NCBI GenBank assembly: GCA_965240325.2 | Contig: OZ251235.1 | Location: forward strand, 1,488,001 to 1,552,000 | DNA length: 64,000 nucleotides | DNA from: Rebecca billardiae RCC1528 | Taxonomy: Eukaryota; Haptophyta | Direction: 5' to 3' | In this document: piece after piece, positions 30,967 through 40,315 of the stretch | Layout: every line of letters begins with the position of its first letter | How positions within the stretch are numbered: the first letter of the stretch is position 1 | Notes under the pieces: generated by a model | The model's database searches: none | What the model was told of the DNA's origin: nothing | Seen by the model: only the letters and a program-made list of their open reading frames with translations | Made by a program: the position numbers and the translations under genes

Positions 30967-32190
30967 CTACGCCAGCGACTGCGGCGCGGCGGCAGCCAGG
31001 TCACGGGGGGGGTCGCCGAGGGACGCGGTGCGAGCCTGCTTGGCCGGCTTGGCGTCGCTCCCGCCAGCGGAGGAGGGCCCATCCTCCTCCGCCGGCGTGG
31101 ACGGCTCGGTCGCCGCGCGCTTGCCGGCTGCCGCGGCGCCGGGGGGCAGGACCAGGCGGTAGTTGGACTCCCCGAGCGCCGGCCTGGCCTGTTGCACCTC
31201 GGGCCCGTCCGACGGCGCGGCCGCGGTTGGTGGCTGGGGTGGCGGGATGGCATCGTCCGAACCCTCCCCCTCGGGCTCCTCCGCCTCCGGGCCGGCGGGG
31301 TCCGCCGCCTGTTGGTCGGCCGGCTGAGGAGCAGGGCGGCGCGCAGCGGCGGGCGGCGCGGGCGGCACAGGCGGCGCGGGCGGCACGCCCCACAGGTTGT
31401 GTGGGACGCGGGCGGCGCCGGCGATGCGGCGGCTCGGCTTGAGCGGCGCGAAGAAGATGGGGTGCTCGGGGTCGATGGGCATGAAACGCAGGCGGAGGAA
31501 GATCAGGTTCACACCGCCGGAGTAGATGTTGGTCTCGACGTGCTCACCGTTGGTCACGTACTTGTTGATGTCGGGCACGATCTGCTCGTAGAGGGCCCTG
31601 TGAAACTGCACGAGCGTCATCGTGGGGCTAACCGGGAGCGTGAGGGACACGTCCTTCGCCTGGGTTGCGAGGTCGGCCGCCGACAGCGCGAGCATCTCCT
31701 GCGTGAGCTCCGTGGTGCACGCCGTGAGAATGTTCGGCATGCACAGGCTGGTGGCCAGGCGGCGGCAGATGGTCATGTTCTCGAGCACCGAGCCGGTGAA
31801 GGAGAAAACGTGCTTATTGCCTTTGGGGTCCTGGGTGAGTCCTGAGAGCAGTCGCCCGCCTTGCGAGTTGGGCGCCACGTCGCTCAGGCAGCGCGCGCTC
31901 AGCTTGATCATCGTCGTGCACATCTGCTGGCCCGCATCCCGCCTGGCGGTGGGGGTGCTCGGCCGTTCCACCTGCAGCCCGCGCTCGAAGTTGTTGGAAG
32001 AGGGGAAGAAGCTCAAGGCGCTCCTGCTGTTGAGACGGTCGCGGAAAAAGCCGTGCTGGTAAGGGGGCATGGTGGCCGGTGTGGCGGGCGCGGGGCTGCG
32101 GAGGGCCGGGGGGCGGGTGCGGAAGCACTGCGGTGCGAGCGAGGTCGGTGCTGGTGCCAAAGGCATTTCGGCGCGCGGGGTTGAAATCAA
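30967..32190 (-). CDS. hypothetical protein, unrecognised
   Basis: 407 aa, no family recognised. Residues about 85-270 are of ordinary composition and look like a folded domain: TMIKLSARCLSDVAPNSQGG, then FSFTGSVLENMTICRRLAT, then LTLPVSPTMTLVQFHRALY and NIYSGGVNLIFLRLRFMP. Residues 280-407 are Pro/Ala/Glu-rich with basic clusters (AGKRAATEP, KPAKQAR) that could be a bipartite nuclear signal. The start is uncertain because a 23-bp poly-C tract (minus strand) lies upstream and other frames are open there; M41 (MPPYQHGFF) and M89-M93 are alternatives. It lies between two direct repeat copies (30471 and 32698), so it may be mobile-element cargo. Confidence 0.55.
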   Translation of the reverse strand: MISTPRAEMPLAPAPTSLAPQCFRTRPPALRSPAPATPATMPPYQHGFFRDRLNSRSALSFFPSSNNFERGLQVERPSTPTARRDAGQQMCTTMIKLSARCLSDVAPNSQGGRLLSGLTQDPKGNKHVFSFTGSVLENMTICRRLATSLCMPNILTACTTELTQEMLALSAADLATQAKDVSLTLPVSPTMTLVQFHRALYEQIVPDINKYVTNGEHVETNIYSGGVNLIFLRLRFMPIDPEHPIFFAPLKPSRRIAGAARVPHNLWGVPPAPPVPPAPPAAARRPAPQPADQQAADPAGPEAEEPEGEGSDDAIPPPQPPTAAAPSDGPEVQQARPALGESNYRLVLPPGAAAAGKRAATEPSTPAEEDGPSSAGGSDAKPAKQARTASLGDPPRDLAAAAPQSLA

Positions 32191-32306
32191 ATTTCAAAAC
32201 CCAGGTCCGGAGTGGCCCCGCCGGTCCCCCGGACCACGGCGGCCCGTCGTGCGTTTCGGGGGGAGAGGGGTTTGTCGCGAAACGGGCAGGATGGGGAAAA
32301 GGAAAA

Positions 32307-32329
32307 GGGGGGGGGGGGGGGGGGGGGGG
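32307..32329 (+). repeat. poly-G tract (23 bp)
   Basis: Uninterrupted G run. Two others of 18 bp occur at 7825-7842 and 41756-41773. Confidence 0.95.
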
Positions 32330-32697
32330 CTCGCGGCCGCCGCGGGGAGGCCGGGACGGGCGCGGTCTCCACCTGAGGGCCGGGCGCTGCTCAGGAAGGA
32401 GGGCGGCCCACACTCCGCGTGTCGCTCCCCAGTGCCTCCGCACAGGCACACCGCAGGTGTTCGCCGTCGTGTCGGGATGAGCATGCGCTTGGCGTCCGCA
32501 CCCGGGGCCAGTCCTTTCATGGTCAGCAAGCAGGCGGGGGGGGGGCGTGCGTGTGCAAGCGCGGGTGGATATGTCGTGTCTGCGATATGCGGAGTGTTGG
32601 ATGCGGGTTGCGCCGGTGCCCCAGGGCACCGGTGAGTGTGTAGCTGTTTCGGGCACGCCTCGCGAACGCGAGGCGCTGGAAGACATGGCCAGACTAG

Positions 32698-32790
32698 ACT
32701 CATTCTATGATTTAACGACACAGGTAGGACGGCGCAGGTCTCCTGATTCGTCGTCGGCAGTGCCCGATCGTCGACGACACGAAGTCGGCG
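32698..32790 (+). repeat. dispersed repeat copy 3 of 3
   Basis: Nearly identical to 24463-24552 except for one substitution and a GAC insertion (GTCGACGAC against GTCGAC). Confidence 0.9.
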
Positions 32791-32942
32791 CTGGTGGCAG
32801 AGCATAGCCTGAACCGCGATCGAATGGCTTGAGCGCGGCCTTGAGCTGCTGGAGCGCGATCCACCTGCGCTGCGCGGCTCGCATGGACCTGCTGTGCCCC
32901 GAGCGAGGGCGAGGGTGCAGGTCCGGATGTCAGACGGCCGTC

Positions 32943-33392
32943 TCAGCCGCTGGGCCCTGGCGGGTGATCCGGCGGTGATGTAGTCGTCCCCGTGTGCCCT
33001 GCGCGGCCGCGTGCGCGCTTGCCGCTCTGCTCAGCTGGCTTGCTGGCGGCGGCTGGCGCTGCTGCGGCGTGCAGGGTACGCTTTGCCCCGGACTGCTGCG
33101 CATCCTCGTCGTCCGAGTCGTCGTCCATGGACGAGTCTCGGTCCGCGTGGGGGACAGCAGCTGGAGCAGGCGCAGGTGCTGCGGGCAGAGAGGCCGCCAG
33201 CCGCGCCGCCTTGCGCTCCTGGCGTTTCTCGACGGCGCGCCGCGACGAGGTGCGGCGGCTCGATGGAGATCGAATCCGCCTGCCCTGCGCGTCACGCCGA
33301 GGCCCGCGCTTCCCGCGCCGAGGCTTCTTCTTCCGCTTCTGAGAGTGCTGCTGCTCGCCGTTTGCAGCCTGCACTCCAGTACTTTGCCGCAC
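32943..33392 (-). CDS. hypothetical small basic/acidic protein
   Basis: 149 aa, no family recognised. It opens with a Lys/Arg block (QKRKKKPRRGKRGPRRDA), continues with an Arg-rich helix (VEKRQERKAARLAAS), then an acidic Asp/Ser stretch (DDDSDDEDA) and a second basic cluster (GKRARGRAG). The composition suggests a nuclear or nucleolar protein. The frame is complete but short and biased, so it could be spurious. Confidence 0.4.
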   Translation of the reverse strand: MRQSTGVQAANGEQQHSQKRKKKPRRGKRGPRRDAQGRRIRSPSSRRTSSRRAVEKRQERKAARLAASLPAAPAPAPAAVPHADRDSSMDDDSDDEDAQQSGAKRTLHAAAAPAAASKPAEQSGKRARGRAGHTGTTTSPPDHPPGPSG

Positions 33393-33539
33393 CTGATTGG
33401 CTAATACTTTACCGGTGCGCGACGAGAAATGAGCAGCAGTCGAGTCGCGTCCGTGAAGAACTGGCTGGCGCGCGCTTTGACTATTGAGAATTGAGTATTT
33501 GACAGCATGAGCAGCGCCTCATGAATGACTCAGATGAGA

Positions 33540-34655
33540 CTATGCTGCGTCACCAGAGTCGACGTCGGAATCGTCGTCCTCGGAGAGATCGTCGAGTGGC
33601 GCGCTCCACTTTGACGCGATGCGGCCCTGTGCCGCCTCCGTGCGCGCCACCTTGGCCGGCGCAGCCGCCTGCTCGCCCTCCGAGGGCTCGGCTCCGGCTG
33701 CCTGATCTGAGCTGCCCGCGCGCTTGTGCGTAGGCGTCGCACCCGGCGCCGCGGACGCAGGTGCTGGGGTGGCGGCGGCTGTGGATCGGCGGAGCCCCTC
33801 GTGGAGCGCCTTCTCGACGCGCGAGACCGTCTTCTCCGTGAGCTCGCGGGCCGCGTCCGCCGTGAGCGGCCCGGCGGGCGTCGGAGCGCCCGCGCCCAGC
33901 CCGCCCGCTCGCGCGCTCGGCAGCTCGTCAGCAGCAATCACGCCGCACTCCGTGATGCGCACGCCCGCGCCGCTCGGCACGCCGCTCTCGTCGGTTGGGG
34001 CGCGCTCGACTTCGAGCAGGACGTCCATGCCGCTGCGGACGTGCCCGAACACCACGTGCCGCCCGTCAAACTGCGGCGCCGCGGCGAGGGTGACGAGGAA
34101 GCGCGCCGTCGGCTCGTCCGCGCGCCCGGCTCCGTCGGTCGAGAGCAGGCCCGCGCGCGCGTGGCGCTCGTGCCGGGCGGCCGCGTCGAGCGCGGAGGAG
34201 GACGCCGATGGTAGCGTACGGAGTGCCGAGTCGGCGCCCTCGATGTCCCCGCCGTGAAGCGCGACGCCCTTGGCGATGCGGTGCAGTGCGCTCCCCTTGT
34301 ACCGCAGCGCCATCGGAGCGACCGCGTTTGCAGACGCGCCGAGCCCACCGACGACCATGCGCTCAAAGCTGGCGCACGTGCACGGCGCCGAGTGGGTCCA
34401 GAGCTCGAATACGACGCGTCCCACTGGGCGGGTGCCCATCGACAGGTCGAAAAAAACGAACCGGTTCTGCGTGGCCGCCGCCGCGGCATCGCGCTGCTTG
34501 CGCGCCGCGACATCCTGGGCGATCTGCTTGGCCTCGTCGGAGCCGAGCGGGGTGGCTTGGCCACGCCGCTTCACCCACGGGTTCGTCTTCGCCGAGTGGT
34601 CCGTCGCCCAGCGGTGGTCATTGTAGGCTTTGAACCCTCCGCCATTGCCACCCAT
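33540..34655 (-). CDS. divergent cyclophilin-type peptidyl-prolyl isomerase
   Basis: 371 aa. ATG at 34655 (MGGNGGGFKAYNDHRW) is chosen because upstream codons are GC-rich junk and the prohibitin gene starts 249 bp away on the other strand. Residues about 65-260 follow the cyclophilin fold: FVFFDLSMGTRPVGRVVFEL, CASFERMVVG, YKGSALHRIAKGVALHGGD, ARFLVTLA and FDGRHVVFGHVRSGMDVL. The catalytic Arg (HRI) is kept and the Phe of FLVTL is kept, but the usual F-M-x-Q-G-G-D becomes VALHGGD and the cyclosporin-site Trp is Phe. A 20-residue insertion follows the active-site loop. The acidic, lysine-poor tail with KRAGSSD and SEDDDSDVDSGD suggests a nuclear, perhaps spliceosomal, member with reduced activity. 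Confidence 0.85.
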   Translation of the reverse strand: MGGNGGGFKAYNDHRWATDHSAKTNPWVKRRGQATPLGSDEAKQIAQDVAARKQRDAAAAATQNRFVFFDLSMGTRPVGRVVFELWTHSAPCTCASFERMVVGGLGASANAVAPMALRYKGSALHRIAKGVALHGGDIEGADSALRTLPSASSSALDAAARHERHARAGLLSTDGAGRADEPTARFLVTLAAAPQFDGRHVVFGHVRSGMDVLLEVERAPTDESGVPSGAGVRITECGVIAADELPSARAGGLGAGAPTPAGPLTADAARELTEKTVSRVEKALHEGLRRSTAAATPAPASAAPGATPTHKRAGSSDQAAGAEPSEGEQAAAPAKVARTEAAQGRIASKWSAPLDDLSEDDDSDVDSGDAA

Positions 34656-34904
34656 CCCCGGCCCGCCCGTCGCTCCTCTCGGTCTGGGTCCCCTTCGCTT
34701 TGTGCAGCCTCGCAGGCTCGCACGGTCACACCCGCCCGGTCCGGGCGGGTGCGCACAGAGTCCGGGCCCGGGCGGCCACTCCGGCCACCGCACGACACAG
34801 TCGACAAAGTTCCGGCTCGCGAGCGGGCGTGGGGTGCGCGTCTTCGACAGCCAGCGCAGAGGGCCGCTCGCGAGTGCGCACAGCCTCCTCCGCGTGTCGC
34901 GAAG
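34656..34904. promoter_or_regulatory. shared divergent promoter region
   Basis: 249 bp between the cyclophilin and prohibitin start codons. Role inferred from layout. Confidence 0.4.
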
Positions 34905-35723
34905 ATGGCTGCGTCGATGGTGCTGAACAACATCGCGCGCGGGGCGGTCGCGATCGGTGCGGGTGTCAGTCTGGTCCAGACGTCCATCTACAACGTGGAC
35001 GGTGGGTTCCGCGCGGTCATGTTCGACCGCGTCTTTGGCGTGTCGAAGTCGACGGTGGGGGAAGGCACGCACTTCCGCGTGCCATGGTTCCAGACGCCGG
35101 TGATGATGGACTGCCGCACGCGTCCGCGGAACATCTCGTCGACAACGGGCACGAAGGATCTCCAGGTCATCCAGATCAACCTTCGCGTGCTCTCGCGCCC
35201 GGACAAGCCGCACCTGCCGTGGCTGTACTCGCAGCTCGGCGTCGACTACGACGACCGCGTGCTGCCCTCGATCGGCAACGAGGTGCTGAAGGCGGTGGTG
35301 GCGCAGTACAACGCGGAGCAGCTGATCACGATGCGTGAGGAGGTGTCGCAGCAGGTGCGCAAGGCGCTCACCCAGCGCGCCGACGAGTTCCACATCATCC
35401 TCGAGGACGTTGCCATCACCGACCTGCGGTTTGGCACAGAGTTCACGGCCGCGATCGAGGCGAAGCAGGTCGCGCAGCAGGATTCGGAGCGCGCGAAGTT
35501 CGTGGTGCTGAAGGCGGAGCAGGAGAAGCAGGCGGCAGTCATCCGCGCGGAGGGCGAGGCCCTCGCCGCGAAGATGGTCTCCGACGCGATGGAGAAGTCG
35601 CCGGCGCTCGTGGAGCTCCGCCGAATCGAGGCGGCGCGAGAGATTGCCGAGACATTGGCAAAGTCGCGTAACGTGACCTACCTGCCGAACGCCCACATGC
35701 TGATGCAGATGCCCGCACAGTGA
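34905..35723 (+). CDS. PHB1: prohibitin 1 (mitochondrial inner membrane ring subunit)
   Basis: 272 aa, the same length as animal PHB1. It is a single exon with ATG at 34905 (MAASMVLNNIARGAV). The N-terminal hydrophobic anchor (ARGAVAIGAGVSLVQTSIY) is followed by the SPFH/Band 7 domain: VDGGFRAVMFDRVFGV, GEGTHFRVPWFQTPVMMD, RPRNISSTTGTKDLQ, LPSIGNEVLKAVVAQYNAEQ and the LITMREEVS block. The C-terminal coiled coil is AIEAKQVAQQDSERAKFVV. PHB1 assembles with PHB2 into inner-membrane rings that scaffold and regulate proteases. No PHB2 is in the window. Confidence 0.97.
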   Translation: MAASMVLNNIARGAVAIGAGVSLVQTSIYNVDGGFRAVMFDRVFGVSKSTVGEGTHFRVPWFQTPVMMDCRTRPRNISSTTGTKDLQVIQINLRVLSRPDKPHLPWLYSQLGVDYDDRVLPSIGNEVLKAVVAQYNAEQLITMREEVSQQVRKALTQRADEFHIILEDVAITDLRFGTEFTAAIEAKQVAQQDSERAKFVVLKAEQEKQAAVIRAEGEALAAKMVSDAMEKSPALVELRRIEAAREIAETLAKSRNVTYLPNAHMLMQMPAQ

Positions 35724-36004
35724 GCGTCGACTCGCTCGAGAGGCGCGGTGCGGCGCAACTGGGCGGCCCGGATGAATTGGAGGGACGGATTGCCACGAGC
35801 GTCCTCTTTTCCACCGAGTTCAAGTCCCACCAGCTGGACCCACGCGCATCACCGCATCATTCGCCGCACGACAACACGACGCCACCGCTGCACGGGTCCA
35901 CGGTACTACCTAAGGCTCGGTCTCAGAGTCGATTGCGCGTGCGTCTCTTTCTGCTAAGTCGCCGAAGACTTTTCCCGAGGGTCCGATAGTTCTTATAATT
36001 CACA

Positions 36005-37470
36005 CTAAGTTACTATCGGCAGCGTATCAGATCTCAGCCGCAATATGACCGCGTTCCGCGGTCTTTTTCCGTAGAACGCACGTAGTTCGGGGCCCGCGGT
36101 GCACCCTCCGTCGGCTGCTGTCTCAGTCTGACATGTGTAACAGTTCGCCTGAGCTGCCACCGCCAACTCAGTCACTGCCGCCCACCGGGCCGGCGGGCCG
36201 AGGACTGTCGCCGCGCGGGCCGCCGCGGGGACTAGCGGCCGGCGCGCGCGCGCAGGCAGGGCGAGAGGCGCTGGCGCGGCGCGAGCCGGCGCGTGCGCGC
36301 GAGCGGGCGCACCTGCTTGAGGTACTCGCCCTGCGCCATGCGCTCGACGACGGGCCGCTGGTCGCTCGTGCCGGCAGAGCGAGAGCGCGCGCCACTGCTG
36401 GCCCCGGCCTGCCGGCTGCGCAGCCTCGCACCGAGACCGACCGAGCGGAGCTCGGGGCTGTGGAACGAGGCGAGCGGCGCGTCGCGCCTGCCGCCGCGCG
36501 TGCGCGCCTGCTCCACCGCGCCGCCGTGCTCGCCCGCCGCCTCCTCCGCCGCGTCGGCCTCGAAGACGGCGGCTGCCAGCGGCAGGCTGAGCCGCGCGCG
36601 ACTCACTCACACTGTGAGTCACACCCGCGGTCGCCTCGACAGCCATCTATCCACAGCTGCTCGAGCTGCTGGAGGGCGCCGCGACGATGGCAGCGCGGGC
36701 GCCCAGCGCGTCCGTTGCCGCGTCGCTCAGCTCGTCGAGCTCGGCGCCGCACTTCGCCAGCTTGGCGCGTAGCGCCTCCGCGTGTCACGTGCTCGTGCAC
36801 GTCAGCCTGCTGATACGCCGCGGGTAACGCCGCCGCCCATCGGCACTTCTGGCATCTGCGCGCGCAGCTGCTGCAGCTCGACGGCGGAGTCGTCGCGGCT
36901 GGCGGCGAGGGTGCGCACCGCGTCGATTGCCGAGGCCTGCAGCCCGGTGATCGCCGCGTCGACGCGCGCGGCGATTTCCCCACGCAGCTCCTCGCGCCAC
37001 GTGGCCGCCGCTCGCGTGCAGGCAGCTGGGCGCCGCTGCGCGACCCGGAACCGGCGCGCGTTTCACTGATGCTCCTGCTCGTCCTCACGCTGCTGCACCT
37101 CCGCGCCGCCGTCGACCGAGTTGAGGAGGAGCTCGCGCTCAGCGTCGAGGCGCGAGCTCGCGTGCTTGAGCTCGCCCTTCAGCCGCGCGAGCTCCGGGCG
37201 CTGCCATCCGGCTCATCAGCTTACTGCCGCGCCGCTCGCTCGGCGGTCGCTCTGCTCCGGGCGGCGAGCGACGAGCTCGCGTGCTCCGGACTCGGCTCGC
37301 CCTTGCGCGCTGCTCCTCGAGTGACGAACGCGCCCGCGGGCAGGCTGTTGCCCGTCGCCCCCGCCGCGATCTCGCCGCCCCCGCCGCGATCTCGTCGCGC
37401 ATGCTCCGTGCGCAGCGCGACGCAACTGGTGCGCGCGCTCCGTGTCTGGCGCGCGCCTAGATAGTAGCGG
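36005..37470 (-). pseudogene. intron-split or decayed coiled-coil protein gene
   Basis: Several minus-strand segments in different frames read as coiled coil: ELARLKGELKHASSRLDAER (near 37140-37200), WREELRGEIAARVDAAITGL continuing AVELQQLRAQMPEVP (near 36840-37010), EALRAKLAKCGAELDELSDA (near 36700-36785), and an exon near 36313-36590 reading FEADAAEEAAGEHGG to VVERMAQGEYLKQ, which ends at a good GT donor (exon end 36313). Frame changes sit near GT/AG dinucleotides, but some implied introns would be under 40 nt, so the locus may be multi-exon or frameshifted. No family recognised; exon limits not resolved. Confidence 0.35.
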
Positions 37471-38236
37471 CAGCGAGGCCTGTTAACTGACTATGCTTGT
37501 TTTACTATGGTCATGTGCTTATTTACTATGGTCACAGTCTACCCACAATTACCCACCCTCGCACACTTGGACGTGGGTTTCGTTGATTCCTCTGACTATC
37601 AAAAGAGCGGACGCGTCCATTTCTCGCTGCAATGGATGTCTCTTGCGGTCTCAAAATTCGAAACTCGGTCTCCTCCAGCCCTGAAAATCGTCCCCCATGG
37701 CAGCCCATCCCTTTTTTCTTTGATCAAAGATCTTTTTGAAACGTGGTTAGGGCCCACGGAGCGGGCTCCACGCTGCGCGCTCCGCCCTGCACCGCGGGCC
37801 ATTAATACTAAGTGAGGCGGGCGGGCCGCGGGGCCGCCGGGGCCGCCGCGCCCGCCGCCCGGCCCTGGCCCTGGGCCGCGCCGCCCGCGGCGCCGCCGCC
37901 CGCCGGGCGCGGCCCCGGGCCCGGCACCACTGGTCAATGACAATGCCACTCTGGTGGTGTCGGACAGAGGACGGCCAAGCAGTGGTCAATGGTGCCGATG
38001 CCCGACGAGACTCCCGGAGTATCAGACTTCAGACTCCGAGTCAGACTCAGAGGCTCGAACGTGCGTGACGCTGGAGCCGCATCACCTGTCAATGTCATGC
38101 GTGCTGTCCGCCCTCCGTCACTCGTCAGGCTCACGCCCTCTGGCTCTGCGGGGCTTGCCACTCGGGCTCTCTGCGCGAGCAGCACTCAGCAGTAGCAGTT
38201 GGGCCACGCCAGCACCAGTCGAGTCTACAGCTAAGC
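37471..38236. other. intergenic with sharp composition change
   Basis: An AT-richer block (37490-37745) is followed directly by about 110 bp of nearly pure G+C (37815-37925). No gene is supported. Confidence 0.55.
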
Positions 38237-39085
38237 TCATGCCGCAGGCCGCAGGTCGACCGCGGCTGCGCGGAGGCGAGCGAATGCACGAGCTGTGGCA
38301 TCAGCCGCGTCGCGCGCGAGCCTGCGACTCGCCTCCACTGCGGACGGCACTGCCGAGCTGTCGCGGAGCTGCGCGCGCATGCGCTCGACGAAGGGCTGCG
38401 CGCTGCTTCGTAGCATGGCCAGCGCGTGGCCAAGCTCATGGATCACCAGGAAGAGCCACTCGTGCACCCGCTGGGCAGCGTGCAGGCAGACCGTGCGCAC
38501 GTTGGCCAGCATGGCAGCCTGCGTGCTGGGCGCTGGTGTGGCATTGGCTGGCTCGGATGACGGGCTGGGGGCAGGCGGCTCGGCGTCCTGCTCGGCACTC
38601 GGCGCGAGACTCGCCTCGTCGGAGGAGCCGCTCGGCGCAGCCCCGTTCTGATCGCTCTTCAGAGAGTGCGCGATCCGCTCGGCGGGCTCGATGGAGTTGT
38701 TCTGCCGCGCGCGGTCCAGCTTCTGCAACATCTCCACGAGTGTACTCCACGTGTAGATGATGCCGGCTACGACGGCGGCCGCCGCGGCTGCGAAGAGGCC
38801 CGAGAGAAAGGGCGACATCGTCGACGATGCCGCGGACTCCACCGGCGCAGCGGGCTTGGCGGTAGCCGCAACCTGCTTTGCCGCTTGCTCGAACTTCTGC
38901 TGCGCAGCCGCTTTGCGTGGCCGGTTGGCACGCTTGCCGCCTCTGGCGAGGGAGCGCACTGGGGTGTACAGGGTGTACGGAGCAAGTGGCGTTGTGCGGT
39001 ACGCGCAGGTCGTGGGCGACGATGACAGCGCCCCTGCGTGTACGCCCGATGCGCAGCGGCGAATGGAGCGCATCATGACGATCAT
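38237..39085 (-). CDS. hypothetical single-pass membrane protein, probably organellar
   Basis: 282 aa from ATG 39085 (the frame opens at 39181; 39076 and 39073 are further options). The N-terminus is Arg/Ser-rich and hydroxylated without acids (MRSIRRCASGVHAG...), like a mitochondrial presequence. One strong membrane helix, FLSGLFAAAAAAVVAGIIYT, is followed by a short charged helix, an acidic disordered linker and a C-terminal amphipathic region. The latter contains FLVIHELGHAL, a HExxH-like zinc-protease motif, but with no other protease feature, so it may be chance. The Ala/Arg-rich end could be helical. No family recognised. Confidence 0.6.
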   Translation of the reverse strand: MIVMMRSIRRCASGVHAGALSSSPTTCAYRTTPLAPYTLYTPVRSLARGGKRANRPRKAAAQQKFEQAAKQVAATAKPAAPVESAASSTMSPFLSGLFAAAAAAVVAGIIYTWSTLVEMLQKLDRARQNNSIEPAERIAHSLKSDQNGAAPSGSSDEASLAPSAEQDAEPPAPSPSSEPANATPAPSTQAAMLANVRTVCLHAAQRVHEWLFLVIHELGHALAMLRSSAQPFVERMRAQLRDSSAVPSAVEASRRLARDAADATARAFARLRAAAVDLRPAA

Positions 39086-39328
39086 CACCGCCACTCGCGG
39101 CCCCCGCGGGAGGCAGGGCTGGCGCCGGGCGCGCGAAGACGGCCAGATTTCAGACTGAAACTCGCGGTGAACACTGTTCATGAGGAACCCAGGCTGCGCG
39201 CCGGCGGGGAAGCCAGCCTGCTGCTGGGCAGCCAGCCCTGGAGCTCATCCAGACGCCGCGGCCGGGGCCCCCCGAACAGCCGCGGAGCAGGAGACACTCG
39301 GACGGCCGGCTCGGTGGCGCGCCGGGAG
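39086..39328. promoter_or_regulatory. shared divergent promoter region
   Basis: 243 bp between the membrane-protein start (39085) and the RING gene start (39329). Role inferred from layout. Confidence 0.35.
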
Positions 39329-40315
39329 ATGTTCTTCGTGTTCATCGACGGCGCGCACCCGTCGTCATTCGTCTCGCTGCTCGTGCCCTTCGCGATGCAC
39401 CTCGCTGGCTGCAGCCCGAGCCTGGTCATGCTGGGCAACATCGCCAGCTTTGCGCTCGCGTCGCAGCCGGCCATACGCGAGCAAATCTACATGCAGTGCA
39501 GGCGTTGGCTGCTCGATGGGCGGGCACGCCTGGAGATGCTTCGGACGTTGCGCAACCTTCTCCTGGCTGCGATGCTGCTTGTGATTGTCGGCCTCGTCTT
39601 CACGCTCGTCGGCCAGCGCAAGGAGCTCGACGCGGGGCACGTGCTGATGGTCATCTCTGGCGTCCTCGTGCCGTGCGTCACGCTCACTGTCTCGTGGATG
39701 GCCATCAACCAGGTCGCCTTCCACGAGCTGCGCACGCGCGCGCTCGCCGACATGCGCAGCGCGGCGGCTTCCGTGAGTGCGCACATGGAGGTGCACTTCC
39801 CGACCTATTTCATGACTCTCATGAGCTTGGGCCCTCTCACTGTCCTCTGGGTGATCTTGGGCGGCCCGGGGAACTTCGAGGGCAGAGACGGGCACCCGCC
39901 GTTCCCCGGGTACTGGACGACGATGAAGCAGCAGTGGAACGAGTCCAGCCGGTGGGACGTCATCATGGGCGCTGGCTTTGTGCTCTCGATCTGCTGGCCC
40001 ATGCTGCTCGTCACTGGGTTCCTCATTCTGATGCCGCATCGGTTTATGGACATCGTCGGGCTGCACCGTCGGAGCGGGCAGCCGAGGCCGGCGCGGCGCG
40101 AGCAGATCGACGCGATCGAGCAGTTCGACGTCGCGGAGAAGCACTTCTTCACGTACCAGCTGCTGACCACGCCATGCGCAGTCTGCCTGGAGCGCCACTG
40201 CATCGGCGAGCGCGCGGCTCGCCTCAAGTGCGGCCACACCTTCCACAGCGCATGCGTCATGCCGTGGCTGGAGAGGCGCTCGGGGACCTGCCCGACGTGC
40301 CGCGCAACAGTGTGA
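39329..40315 (+). CDS. multi-pass membrane RING-H2 E3 ubiquitin ligase
   Basis: 328 aa from ATG 39329 (MFFVFIDGAHPSSF); the frame is open to 39038 but the upstream part looks untranslated. About five hydrophobic segments are seen (SFVSLLVPFAMHLA, LLLAAMLLVIVGLVFTLV, HVLMVISGVLVPCVTLTV, FMTLMSLGPLTVLWVIL, VIMGAGFVLSICWPMLLV). The C-terminal RING-H2 finger is CAVCLERHCIGERAARLKCG then HTFHSACVMPWLERRSGTCP and TC, with all eight ligands (C3H2C3) and the E2-contact Trp of PWL. It should ubiquitinate membrane or cytosolic targets with an E2; location is unknown. Confidence 0.88.
   Translation: MFFVFIDGAHPSSFVSLLVPFAMHLAGCSPSLVMLGNIASFALASQPAIREQIYMQCRRWLLDGRARLEMLRTLRNLLLAAMLLVIVGLVFTLVGQRKELDAGHVLMVISGVLVPCVTLTVSWMAINQVAFHELRTRALADMRSAAASVSAHMEVHFPTYFMTLMSLGPLTVLWVILGGPGNFEGRDGHPPFPGYWTTMKQQWNESSRWDVIMGAGFVLSICWPMLLVTGFLILMPHRFMDIVGLHRRSGQPRPARREQIDAIEQFDVAEKHFFTYQLLTTPCAVCLERHCIGERAARLKCGHTFHSACVMPWLERRSGTCPTCRATV

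Larger units (their letters stand above)
32191..32942. other. intergenic with poly-G tract and repeat copy
   Basis: Poly-G at 32307-32329, a second G tract near 32536, and dispersed repeat copy 3 at 32698-32790. Confidence 0.6.
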
